From NCBI RefSeq assembly GCF_041912895.1, contig NZ_JAYSGI010000002.1, positions 124,001 to 188,000 of the forward strand: a stretch of 64,000 nucleotides of DNA. Direction: 5' to 3'. The position numbers were made by a program, and so were the translations under genes. Below, piece after piece: positions 34,774 to 42,716 of the stretch; the first letter of the stretch is position 1; each line of letters opens with the position of its first letter. Below the pieces are notes generated by a model. That model was given only the letters and a program-made list of their open reading frames with translations, did not search any database and had not been told where the DNA came from. This DNA comes from Pelagerythrobacter sp041912895. GTDB taxonomy: Bacteria; Pseudomonadota; Alphaproteobacteria; Sphingomonadales; Sphingomonadaceae.

Positions 34774-34927
34774 GGTTCGCGCAAAGTCGCCAAGGCGCGA
34801 AGATATAGCGTTTGCGGCGAAGCCGCCTGCAAGGCCACAAGCGGGTTCTTGGGGTGACCCTCGACACTATTCGATGGCCTTCGGCCCGGCGAACCATCTT
34901 CGCGCCTTAGCGCCTTTGCGCGAAACC
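34774..34927. repeat. Inverted pair of a 31-33-base repeat (family D)
   Basis: The left arm (34774-34804), core TTCGCGCAAAGTCGCCAAGG, and the right arm (34895-34927), whose reverse complement has the core TTCGCGCAAAGGCGCTAAGG, form an imperfect inverted repeat separated by about 90 bases. The right arm ends next to the prfC stop. No gene lies in this 206-base gap. Confidence 0.75.
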
Positions 34928-34928
34928 G

Positions 34929-36461
34929 TTACCGCTCCTTGATCGCCGAAAAGGCCACCTCGGGGTTCTTTTCCTGCTGGTAGCCGACGTCCCACGGGCT
35001 CTTGGCCATGAACACCAGGTCGCCGTCGCGGTCCTTGGCGAGGTTCGCGCGGTTGAAGCTCTCGAACTCGTCCATCGCCTTCGCCTCGCCCTTCAGCCAG
35101 CGCGCAGTGGCGAAGGGCGAGGGTTCGAGCACCGCCTCGACCTTGTATTCCGCCTCCAGCCGCGAGACGAGCACGTCCAATTGGAGCTGGCCGACCACGC
35201 CGACGATCCACTGCGCGCCGATCTCGGGGTAGAACACCTGGATCACGCCCTCTTCCGAAAGGTCGTCGAGCGCCTTGCGCAACTGCTTGGTCTTGGTCGG
35301 ATCGCGCAGCACCACGCGGCGCAGGATCTCGGGCGCGAAATTAGGGAGGCCGGTGAAGCGGATCGCGTTCTTCTCGCTCAGCGTGTCGCCCACCCGCAGC
35401 GTGCCGTGGTTGGGAATGCCGATGATGTCGCCGGCTTCCGCCGTGTCGGCCAGCTCGCGGTCCTGCGCCATGAACAGGATCGGCGAATGGATCGCGATCG
35501 GCTTGCCGAGGCCGCTCGGCGTCAGCTTCATGCCGCGTTTGAACGTGCCCGAAACCTGCCGCATGAACGCGATCCGGTCGCGGTGGTTGGGGTCCATGTT
35601 GGCCTGGACCTTGAAGATGAACCCGGTCACCTCGTCGCGCTCGGGCGAAATCTGCTCCTCGCCCGCGGGCTGCGGACGCGGCGGCGGAGCCCATTTCGCG
35701 ATCGCGTCGATCAGCTCCTCGACCCCGAAGTTCTTGAGCGCCGAGCCGAAGAACACCGGCGTCAGGTCGCCGTTGCGATACGCCTCAAGGTCGAACTCGG
35801 GATAGCCGATCCGCGCCAGCTCGATCTCTTCGGCGAGCTCCTCGGGCAGTTCCCCGAGCGGCTCGCGCTTGCCGAGGTATTCCTTGCTCCCGCCTTCGGG
35901 CCGCGCGACGGTGTCGGTCGCGAAATCGAGCACGCCGGTGAACAGCCCGCCCATGCCGAGCGGCGCGCCCTGCGGGCTGACGTCGAGCGCCAGCGCATCG
36001 GCCACCTCGTCGAGCGTCTCGAAGATCGAGCGGCCCTCGCGGTCGACCTTGTTGACGAAGGTGATGATCGGCACGCTGCGCAGCCGGCACACCTCGAACA
36101 GCTTGCGCGTCTGCGGCTCGATGCCCTTGGCCGCGTCGATCACCATGATCGCCGAATCGACCGCGGTCAGCGTGCGGTAGGTATCTTCCGAGAAATCCTC
36201 GTGCCCCGGCGTATCGAGCAGGTTGAAGGTAATCCCGCCCTTCTCGAACGTCATCACGCTCGAGGTCACGGAAATCCCGCGCTGCTGCTCGATCTTCATC
36301 CAGTCGCTGCGCGCGCGCCGCGCCTGCCCCCGCGCCTTGACCTCGCCCGCGAGATGAATCGCGCCGCCCTGGAGCAGCAGCTTCTCGGTCAGCGTGGTCT
36401 TGCCCGCGTCGGGGTGCGAAATGATCGCGAATGTGCGGCGGGAGTTCTGGGGGTTGCTCAT
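34929..36461 (-). CDS. prfC: Peptide chain release factor 3
   Basis: A 510-residue translational GTPase that recycles release factors 1 and 2. G1 is SHPDAGKTTLTEKL near residue 16, G3 is DTPGHEDF and G4 is FVNKVDREGR. The RF3-specific EQQRGISVTSSVMTFE and the C-terminal domain (FGRQELG-like replaced by TGLPNFAPEILRRV) are present. Length is normal. No programmed feature is seen. Confidence 0.95.
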   Translation of the reverse strand: MSNPQNSRRTFAIISHPDAGKTTLTEKLLLQGGAIHLAGEVKARGQARRARSDWMKIEQQRGISVTSSVMTFEKGGITFNLLDTPGHEDFSEDTYRTLTAVDSAIMVIDAAKGIEPQTRKLFEVCRLRSVPIITFVNKVDREGRSIFETLDEVADALALDVSPQGAPLGMGGLFTGVLDFATDTVARPEGGSKEYLGKREPLGELPEELAEEIELARIGYPEFDLEAYRNGDLTPVFFGSALKNFGVEELIDAIAKWAPPPRPQPAGEEQISPERDEVTGFIFKVQANMDPNHRDRIAFMRQVSGTFKRGMKLTPSGLGKPIAIHSPILFMAQDRELADTAEAGDIIGIPNHGTLRVGDTLSEKNAIRFTGLPNFAPEILRRVVLRDPTKTKQLRKALDDLSEEGVIQVFYPEIGAQWIVGVVGQLQLDVLVSRLEAEYKVEAVLEPSPFATARWLKGEAKAMDEFESFNRANLAKDRDGDLVFMAKSPWDVGYQQEKNPEVAFSAIKER

Positions 36462-36487
36462 CGGTCTCTTCTCTTGCGCCCAAGCCC

Positions 36488-36558
36488 GCTCATCCTGGGC
36501 CTGTCGAAGGATGCTCGCTCGGCGCCAGCGTGCTTCGACAGGCTCAGCACGAGCGGAT
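36488..36558. repeat. Inverted pair of the family C repeat
   Basis: GCTCATCCTGGGCCTGTCGAAGGATGC (36488-36514) and, in the opposite orientation, GCGTGCTTCGACAGGCTCAGCACGAGC (36528-36554). The shared core CTTCGACAGGCTCAG also occurs at 8998-9023. It fills the 115-base gap between prfC and the next SDR gene and could form a long hairpin. Confidence 0.82.
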
Positions 36559-36576
36559 GTGGTGGTGCTCGCCGGG

Positions 36577-37329
36577 CTACTGCTTCTCGCGCGCCACCCG
36601 GAAGCCCGCGAAATCCTGGTTCACCGGCATCAGTTCGATGCGGTTGACGTTGAGGTGCGGCGGCAGCTCGGCGATCCACTTGATCGTGTTGGCGATGTCC
36701 TCGCCGGTCATCGGGTGGACCCCGGCGTAGAGATCGTCCGAGGCCTGCTGGCTGCCGGTGCGCACCAGCGTGAATTCGGTCTCGACCATGCCCGGCTCGA
36801 TGCTGGTCACCCGCACCCCGGTGCCGTGGAGGTCGGCGCGCAGCGCGAGCGTGAAGTGGTTCGCGAAGGCCTTCGACCCGGCATAGACGTTGCCGCCCGG
36901 ATAAATGTAGCTGCCCGCGACCGAGCCGATCGCGATGATCGCGCCCTTGCGTTCGATCAGGCCGGGCAGCAGCTTGCGGGTCAGCACGACCATCGCCGTG
37001 ACGTTGGTGTCGATCATCGTCTGCCAGTCGGCGAGGTCCGCCTGCTGCGCGGGCGAGAGACCCTGCGCTAGCCCCGCGTTGTTCACCAGTAGGTCGATCT
37101 TGGCGAATTCATCGGGCAACGCCGCGATCGCCGCATCCATCGCCGCCTCGTCGCGCACGTCGAACAGCGCCGGGTGGACTGTGTCTGCGCCAAGGTCCGC
37201 CACCAGCGCGTCGAGCCGCTCCTTGCGCCGCCCGGTCGCGACGCAGCGCCAGCCACTGGCGACCAGCGCGCGCACGCACGCCTCGCCGATCCCGGCGGTG
37301 GCGCCGGTGACGAAGGCGACCCTGCTCAT
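36577..37329 (-). CDS. SDR-family oxidoreductase (YdfG-like)
   Basis: A 250-residue classical short-chain dehydrogenase. NADP-binding TGATAGIGEA is at the N-terminus, NNAGLAQG follows, then Ser in IAIGSVAGSY and the catalytic pair in YAGSKAFANH. The arrangement SYIYPGGNVYAGSKAF and the C-terminal VNRIELMPVNQDFAGF resemble YdfG/serine 3-dehydrogenase proteins. The ATG overlaps the pheT stop, so it is co-transcribed with pheST. Confidence 0.9.
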   Translation of the reverse strand: MSRVAFVTGATAGIGEACVRALVASGWRCVATGRRKERLDALVADLGADTVHPALFDVRDEAAMDAAIAALPDEFAKIDLLVNNAGLAQGLSPAQQADLADWQTMIDTNVTAMVVLTRKLLPGLIERKGAIIAIGSVAGSYIYPGGNVYAGSKAFANHFTLALRADLHGTGVRVTSIEPGMVETEFTLVRTGSQQASDDLYAGVHPMTGEDIANTIKWIAELPPHLNVNRIELMPVNQDFAGFRVAREKQ

Positions 37330-39728
37330 GCCCGCAGCTCCGCGCCCTGCTTGCCCGCGGCGGCGACCACCTTGTCCGCGATCGCCTTGATTTCGGCATC
37401 GGCGAAGCTCTTGTCGCCCGGCTGGAGCACGACCTCGACTGCGACCGATTTCCTGCCTTCTGGCACGCCCTGCCCGGCGAACACGTCGAACACCCGCGCA
37501 TCGACGATCGCCGCCTTGTCCGCCCCGCGCACCGCGCGCACGAGGTCGGCGGCGGCGAGATCGGCGGGAACGAGGAAGGCGAAGTCGCGCGTCACCGGCT
37601 GCAATGCGGGCGGCGCATACGTGGTGCGGGCGAAGCTGGCCGCGCCTTTCTTCGCCGGGATCGCATCGAGGAATATCTCGGCGGCCATCACCGGCCCTTC
37701 GATATCGAACGCCTTCAGCGTGTTCGGGTGCAGCGCGCCGAAGCGGGCGAGCACGTTCTTCGGCCCGAGCCGCAGCGTGGCCGATTGGCCGGGGTGGAAC
37801 TGCGGCCCCGGTCCGTTTGCATCTGGGCCCATCACCATCAGGTTGCCGACCGGCGCCCCTGCGGCTTCGAGCAATGCCATGGCCTCGGCCTTGGCGTCGT
37901 AGGCGTCGAACATGGCCGCCTTGCCGTTCGCCCAGCCGCGCGGCGTCTTTTCGCCCGCGAGCACGACGCCGAGCGTCGGCCGCTCGTCGCTCGCGCCCTT
38001 TGCGCCGCGGAAATATCTCCGCCCGATTTCGAACAACCGCGCACCGCCCGCGCCGCGATCGGCGTTGCGCTTGGCGGCGGCGATCAGGCCCGGGAGCAGC
38101 GAGGGGCGCATGGCCTTCATGTCCTCGCTGATCGGGTTTTCCAGAACCCACAGCTCGGCGCCGTCGGCGAAGTGCTCGGCCTCCGCCGTGGGAAGGAAGG
38201 ACCAAGTCACCGCCTCGTTCAGCCCGCGCGCGGCGGCGCTGCGGCGCAGCTTGCGCTCGATCTGCTGGAGCGGGGTAGCGGTGGGCCGGGCGACGCCATC
38301 TGCGCGGGGCAGCGCGACGCTCTCGACCTTGTCGAGCCCGTGGATGCGCACGACTTCCTCGACCAGATCGGCCGGTCCCTCGATATCGTGGCGGCGCGGC
38401 GGGCAGGTCACCTGCCAATCGTCGCCGACACTGAAATCGAGCGCCTCGAGGATGCGGCGCTGTTCGTCTTCGGCGATGGCCACCCCGCCCAGCCGCTGCG
38501 TCAGCGCGGGATTGAAGGCAACCACTTTCGGCTCCACCGGCGGCTCGCCCGCGCGCACGACCGCGCTCGGCGTGCCGCCGCAGGTGCGCACTATCAGGTC
38601 GGTCAGGATCGCGAGGCCCTCGTCGAGGAAGGCCGGGTCCACCCCGCGTTCGAACCGGATGCGCGCATCGCTGGCGAGGCCGAGCTTGCGGCCCGTCACG
38701 CCGATGCGGGTCGGATCGAAATAGGCGATCTCGAGCAATATGTCGCTCGTGCTCTCGGTCACGCCCGAATGCTCGCCGCCCATGATCCCGGCGATGTCGT
38801 GCACGCCCGCGTCGTCGGCGATCACCGTCATGCTATCGTCGAGAGTATAGGTCTTCTCGTTCAGCGCCTCGACCGTCTCGCCGCCCTTCGCGCGCCGCGC
38901 GACCACCGCGCCGCTCAGCTTCGCGAGGTCGTAGGCGTGCGCCGGGCGGCCATAGGCGAGCATCAGGTAATTGGTCGCGTCGACGATCGCGGAGATCGGG
39001 CGCTGGCCCGCCGCGAGCAACCGGCGCTGCATCCACTCGGGGCTGCTGCCGTTGCTCACGCCCTTGATCGTGCGCCCGTAGAACGCCGGGCAGCCTGCGG
39101 GATCGTCGGTGCGCACTTCGACCGGGCACGCACCCTCGCCCGCGATATTGGGCACCGCGACCGGCTTGAGCGCCCCGAGCCCCGCGGCCGCGAGATCGCG
39201 CGCGATGCCGAGCACGCCCATGCAATCGGGCCGGTTAGGGGTGATCGCGACGTCGAACACCGGGCTGGTCGCCTGGTATTCGGCGAAGCTCGCGCCCACC
39301 GGGGCATCGGCGGGCAGCTCGATGATGCCTTCGTGCGCGTCGCCCAGTTCGAGCTCGCGCACCGAGCACATCATGCCGTTCGACTCGACTCCGCGGATCG
39401 CGCTCTTGCGCAGTTCCATGCCGTTTGCGGGCACGACCGCGCCGGGCAGGCCGAGCACGCCCTTCATCCCCGCGCGCGCGTTGGGCGCGCCGCAGACGAC
39501 CGTCAGCGGATCGCCATCCCCACAAGATACTGTGAGTACCTGCAGCTTGTCGGCATCGGGATGCGGCGCGGCGGTGAGCACTTCGGCGACACGGAAACCC
39601 GCAAGCTTTTCCGCCGGGTCCGCGATCCCCTCGACCTCGTGGCCGATGGCGTTGAGCGCAGCCGCGATCTCGGCGACCGTGGCTTGGGTGTCGAGGAAAT
39701 CCTGCAGCCATTCGAGCGAGAACTTCAT
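37326..39728 (-). CDS. pheT: Phenylalanine--tRNA ligase beta subunit
   Basis: An 800-residue beta chain of the alpha2-beta2 enzyme that charges tRNA-Phe and edits mischarged tyrosine. The N-terminus is MKFSLEWLQDFLDTQ, with the tRNA-binding EMAP-like domain near 40-150 (VLTVSCGDGDPLTVVCGAPN), B3/B4 editing (ITPNRPDCMGVLGIARDLAA), B5 and the catalytic-like core (IGRRYFRGAKG). The C-terminal anticodon-binding domain is complete. ATGA overlaps with both neighbours. Confidence 0.95.
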   Translation of the reverse strand: MKFSLEWLQDFLDTQATVAEIAAALNAIGHEVEGIADPAEKLAGFRVAEVLTAAPHPDADKLQVLTVSCGDGDPLTVVCGAPNARAGMKGVLGLPGAVVPANGMELRKSAIRGVESNGMMCSVRELELGDAHEGIIELPADAPVGASFAEYQATSPVFDVAITPNRPDCMGVLGIARDLAAAGLGALKPVAVPNIAGEGACPVEVRTDDPAGCPAFYGRTIKGVSNGSSPEWMQRRLLAAGQRPISAIVDATNYLMLAYGRPAHAYDLAKLSGAVVARRAKGGETVEALNEKTYTLDDSMTVIADDAGVHDIAGIMGGEHSGVTESTSDILLEIAYFDPTRIGVTGRKLGLASDARIRFERGVDPAFLDEGLAILTDLIVRTCGGTPSAVVRAGEPPVEPKVVAFNPALTQRLGGVAIAEDEQRRILEALDFSVGDDWQVTCPPRRHDIEGPADLVEEVVRIHGLDKVESVALPRADGVARPTATPLQQIERKLRRSAAARGLNEAVTWSFLPTAEAEHFADGAELWVLENPISEDMKAMRPSLLPGLIAAAKRNADRGAGGARLFEIGRRYFRGAKGASDERPTLGVVLAGEKTPRGWANGKAAMFDAYDAKAEAMALLEAAGAPVGNLMVMGPDANGPGPQFHPGQSATLRLGPKNVLARFGALHPNTLKAFDIEGPVMAAEIFLDAIPAKKGAASFARTTYAPPALQPVTRDFAFLVPADLAAADLVRAVRGADKAAIVDARVFDVFAGQGVPEGRKSVAVEVVLQPGDKSFADAEIKAIADKVVAAAGKQGAELRA

Positions 39729-40825
39729 GCGCGGGCTCCCACGCCGCCCGACAGCGTCGGCTGGTCGAAGGCGGAGAAGCCGTAGTGCGCCAGCCAGCGC
39801 CCGTCGCCGTCGAAGAATGCGCGCAAGTCGTCCATCCCGTATTTCAGCATCGCCAGCCGGTCGACGCCCAGACCCCAGGCGAAGCCCTGCCATTCGTCGG
39901 GATCGAGCCCGGCGAATTCGAGAACCTTGCGGTTGACCATGCCGCTGCCGAGCAGTTCCATCCAACCGTGCCCCGGCGCGTCGCCGTCACCGCCGAGCAC
40001 CCGCCGCCCGTCCACGTCCTGCCAGCCCACGTCGACCTCGACCGACGGCTCGGTGAAGGGGAAGTAGCTGGGGCGCAGGCGCAGCACGATGTCGTCGCGC
40101 TCGAAGAAGGCCTTGAGGAAGGTCTCGAGCGTCCACTTGAGATGGCCGAGGTGGATATCGCGGTCGATCACCAGCCCTTCGACCTGGTGGAACATCGGCG
40201 TGTGCGTGGCGTCGCTGTCGCTGCGATAGACGCGGCCTGGCGCGATGATGCGGATCGGCGCGCCCTGCTTCGCCATCGCGCGGATCTGCACCGGCGAGGT
40301 ATGCGTCCTCAGCAACATCCGATTGCCCGCCTCGTCGCGGTCGGGGAAATAGAACGTGTCGTGCATCGCGCGCGCGGGATGCGTCTCGGCCATGTTGAGC
40401 GCGGTGAAGTTGTGCCAGTCGTCCTCGATCTCCGGCCCGGTGGCGACCGAGAAGCCGAGGTCGGCGAAGATTTCCGCCAACTCGTCCATCACCTGGCTGA
40501 CCGGATGGACCGAGCCGCGGGGGGCGTCGGGCGCGGGCAGCGAGAGGTCGAGCGTCTCGTTCGCCAGCCGCCGGTCGAGCTCGGCCGCTTCCAGCGCATC
40601 CTTGCGCGCGGCGATCGCATCGGCGACTTCGGCGCGGGCGGACTGGATCGCGGGGGCCTGGCTCTGGCGTTCCTCGGGCGACATGCCGCCCAGCGTCTTG
40701 AGCAGCTGGCTGATCCAGCCCTGCTTGCCCAGCGCCTCGATACGCAGCGCCTCGACCGCCTCGGGCGTATCGGCGGCGGTAATGGCGGCGAGCGCCGCGT
40801 CCTTGCGGGATTGCAGTTCGTTCAT
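39725..40825 (-). CDS. pheS: Phenylalanine--tRNA ligase alpha subunit
   Basis: A 366-residue class II synthetase subunit. It has an N-terminal coiled-coil arm (ELQSRKDAALAAITAAD), then motif 2 region HTSPVQIRAMAKQ and RVYRSDSDATHTPMFHQVEG, and motif 3 GLGVDRLAMLKYGMDDLR. Active-site order and length are normal. It is the first gene of pheS-pheT-SDR. The upstream neighbour in this direction is an AraC regulator that separates it from rplT. Confidence 0.95.
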   Translation of the reverse strand: MNELQSRKDAALAAITAADTPEAVEALRIEALGKQGWISQLLKTLGGMSPEERQSQAPAIQSARAEVADAIAARKDALEAAELDRRLANETLDLSLPAPDAPRGSVHPVSQVMDELAEIFADLGFSVATGPEIEDDWHNFTALNMAETHPARAMHDTFYFPDRDEAGNRMLLRTHTSPVQIRAMAKQGAPIRIIAPGRVYRSDSDATHTPMFHQVEGLVIDRDIHLGHLKWTLETFLKAFFERDDIVLRLRPSYFPFTEPSVEVDVGWQDVDGRRVLGGDGDAPGHGWMELLGSGMVNRKVLEFAGLDPDEWQGFAWGLGVDRLAMLKYGMDDLRAFFDGDGRWLAHYGFSAFDQPTLSGGVGARA

Positions 40826-40886
40826 GGCCCGCGCGCGCTAGCGGCAAATCGCCGGCAAGGCAAAGCGCATGTGGGCGCGGGCCCGC

Positions 40887-41768
40887 TCAGCCCGCAGCCG
40901 GCCGATCGAGCGTCTGCACCGGGCTGCCGAAGGCGCGCTGCCGCTCGCGCAGGAAGCCGGCCATCACCGGGTGGTCGAGTGCGGCATACTCGCTCGGCGT
41001 CATACGCAGGAAATCGTGGCAGTCGCGCACGAAATGCGACTGGTCGTAATAGCCGGTGTCGATCGAATGGCTCCACCCGGCCTTCGGATCGAGCATGAAC
41101 GCGGCCAAGCTGCGCATGAAGCGCTGGCGGCGCAGGAGGACTCTCGGCGGAAAGCCGAACGCCCGCCGTGACAGCCGTTCCAGCGTGCGCTGGTTGATCC
41201 CGGCGCGGCCCGCCATCTCCGCCACGCTCGGCAGGGCGTCTGCCAGCAGCACCGCGTGGATCGCGCCGATGCGGGCATCCTCGCGCCCGTGGCGCGGCGC
41301 CTCGTGGCGGAAGAACGCGATCAGCCGCGCGCATTCCTCCTCCTCGCGTTCCGCCTCGCCGGTCAGCGCATCGGCGAGGGCGACGAACGGGGCGAAGGCC
41401 GGTTCGGCGCGGCCGTCGAACACGCGGTTGGCCATCGCGTTGGCGGGCTGCCCGATGAAGGTCGACCAGCCGAGCGGCAGCAGGCCGACGCCCCACAGCC
41501 GGGTGTTGCCGAGCGTGAATTCCAGTGGCCCGCTGCTCGGCCCGGTGGGCGCGAAATCCGCATCACGCACGAGATCGCCGCTCGCCGAACGGCTGACCGG
41601 CAGATCGCCGGAAAAGAACCGCAAGTTGCCCCACTCGGGCTGGAGCGCATCGGCGACGCGCACGCCCTCGGGCACGGTGATCTCGACCCGGTAGAAGGTC
41701 GTGAAGTACCGCGCGAGGTCCGCGGGCGGCGCGTGGAAGCGCACCGCAATATCGCATTGCGTCGCCAT
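40887..41768 (-). CDS. AraC-family transcriptional regulator
   Basis: A 293-residue regulator. The C-terminal double HTH runs from about residue 180 to 275 (VAEMAGRAGINQRTLERLSRR, then the second helix region HSIDTGYYDQSHFVRDCHDF with FLRMTPSEY). The N-terminal domain (residues 1-150) is of unknown ligand. It lies between rplT and pheS but has its own 61-base gap, so its relation to them is unclear. It resembles the second AraC protein at 48551 in layout. Confidence 0.85.
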   Translation of the reverse strand: MATQCDIAVRFHAPPADLARYFTTFYRVEITVPEGVRVADALQPEWGNLRFFSGDLPVSRSASGDLVRDADFAPTGPSSGPLEFTLGNTRLWGVGLLPLGWSTFIGQPANAMANRVFDGRAEPAFAPFVALADALTGEAEREEEECARLIAFFRHEAPRHGREDARIGAIHAVLLADALPSVAEMAGRAGINQRTLERLSRRAFGFPPRVLLRRQRFMRSLAAFMLDPKAGWSHSIDTGYYDQSHFVRDCHDFLRMTPSEYAALDHPVMAGFLRERQRAFGSPVQTLDRPAAG

Positions 41769-41890
41769 CTCGTTCGCTGCGCCCGTCGCTGACCCTGTTC
41801 GCCGGCAGACTAACCGTTAGCCGGCGCGAAGGGAAGATGGCGCTGACCTCGGCTGGCGCACCCTGCGAAAACGGGATGGAGATACGCGAA

Positions 41891-41926
41891 GGGCGCGGGA
41901 AGCAGACGTGCTTCCCGCGCCCTTTT
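41891..41926. terminator. GC-rich hairpin downstream of rplT
   Basis: GGGCGCGGGAAGCA (41891-41904) pairs perfectly with TGCTTCCCGCGCCC (41909-41922), loop GACG. The T-run (TTTT) is on the plus-strand side; read on the minus strand (the rplT direction) only TTCG follows. It sits 38 bases after the rplT stop. The 14-pair stem supports termination, but the T-tract orientation is not ideal for rplT. Confidence 0.6.
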
Positions 41927-41959
41927 CACGCCGTCCGGCAGGCCGATGTCAGGCCGATG

Positions 41960-42319
41960 TCAGGCCGGCAGGGCCTTCTTCGCCTGCGCGATGATCGAAG
42001 TGAACGCGGCACCTTCGTTCATCGCGAGATCGGCCATCACCTTGCGGTCGAGTTCGATGCCGGCGAGCTTCACGCCGTGCATGAACTGCGAGTAGGTCAG
42101 GCCCTCGGCGCGCACGGCCGCGTTGATGCGCTGGATCCACAGCGCGCGGAAGTTGCGCTTCTTTACCTTGCGGTCGCGGTAGGCATACTGCCCGGCCTTC
42201 TCGACCGCTTGGCGGGCGATGCGGATGGTGTTCTTGCGGCGACCGCGATAGCCCTTGGCCTGATCGAGGATCCGCTTGTGCTTCTGGCGCGTGGTGACGC
42301 CGCGTTTGATGCGTGGCAT
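41960..42319 (-). CDS. rplT: 50S ribosomal protein L20
   Basis: A 119-residue protein of the large subunit that binds 23S rRNA early in assembly. It has the highly conserved N-terminus MPRIKRGVTTRQKHKRILDQ, then AKGYRGRRKNTIRIARQAVE and FRALWIQRINAAVRAEGLTYS. It follows rpmI by 30 bases. No infC is adjacent in this window. Confidence 0.98.
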   Translation of the reverse strand: MPRIKRGVTTRQKHKRILDQAKGYRGRRKNTIRIARQAVEKAGQYAYRDRKVKKRNFRALWIQRINAAVRAEGLTYSQFMHGVKLAGIELDRKVMADLAMNEGAAFTSIIAQAKKALPA

Positions 42320-42349
42320 TTGCTAGTACTCCTGAATGTCGATCCGGGC

Positions 42350-42553
42350 TCAGTCGAGGCCGTAGGGGGCCCACTTCTTCACCGTGCGCGTGTCCGCATC
42401 GGACAGGACGGTGGTGCCGCGGTTCTGGCGGATATACTTCGCATTGTGGCTGATCAGGCGGTGGCGCTTGCCCGCGACACCATGCTTGACCTTGCCGGTG
42501 GCGGTGAGCTTGAAGCGCTTCTTCACGCCGCTCTTGGTCTTCAGCTTGGGCAT
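42350..42553 (-). CDS. rpmI: 50S ribosomal protein L35
   Basis: A 67-residue ribosomal protein: MPKLKTKSGVKKRFKLTATG, GKRHRLISHNAKYIRQNRGT, ending KKWAPYGLD. Start ATG 42553 has GGAGA eight bases upstream; an in-frame ATG four codons earlier is not supported. It heads the rpmI-rplT pair and diverges from the AsmA gene across a 163-base gap. Confidence 0.97.
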   Translation of the reverse strand: MPKLKTKSGVKKRFKLTATGKVKHGVAGKRHRLISHNAKYIRQNRGTTVLSDADTRTVKKWAPYGLD

Positions 42554-42716
42554 TTTCGTCTCCATTTCTGGGACACGTCCTTGCCAGCCCTGGCAGCCCT
42601 TTCGGCCAGACCGGCAGATGAATCACGTGTCGGTGAAGCGCGCGCCAATAGTCCGTGCCCGCAAAGAACGCAAGCGCCGTGCGGAACCCGCTGAAGGATC
42701 GCGGATTTTCCGTTGC

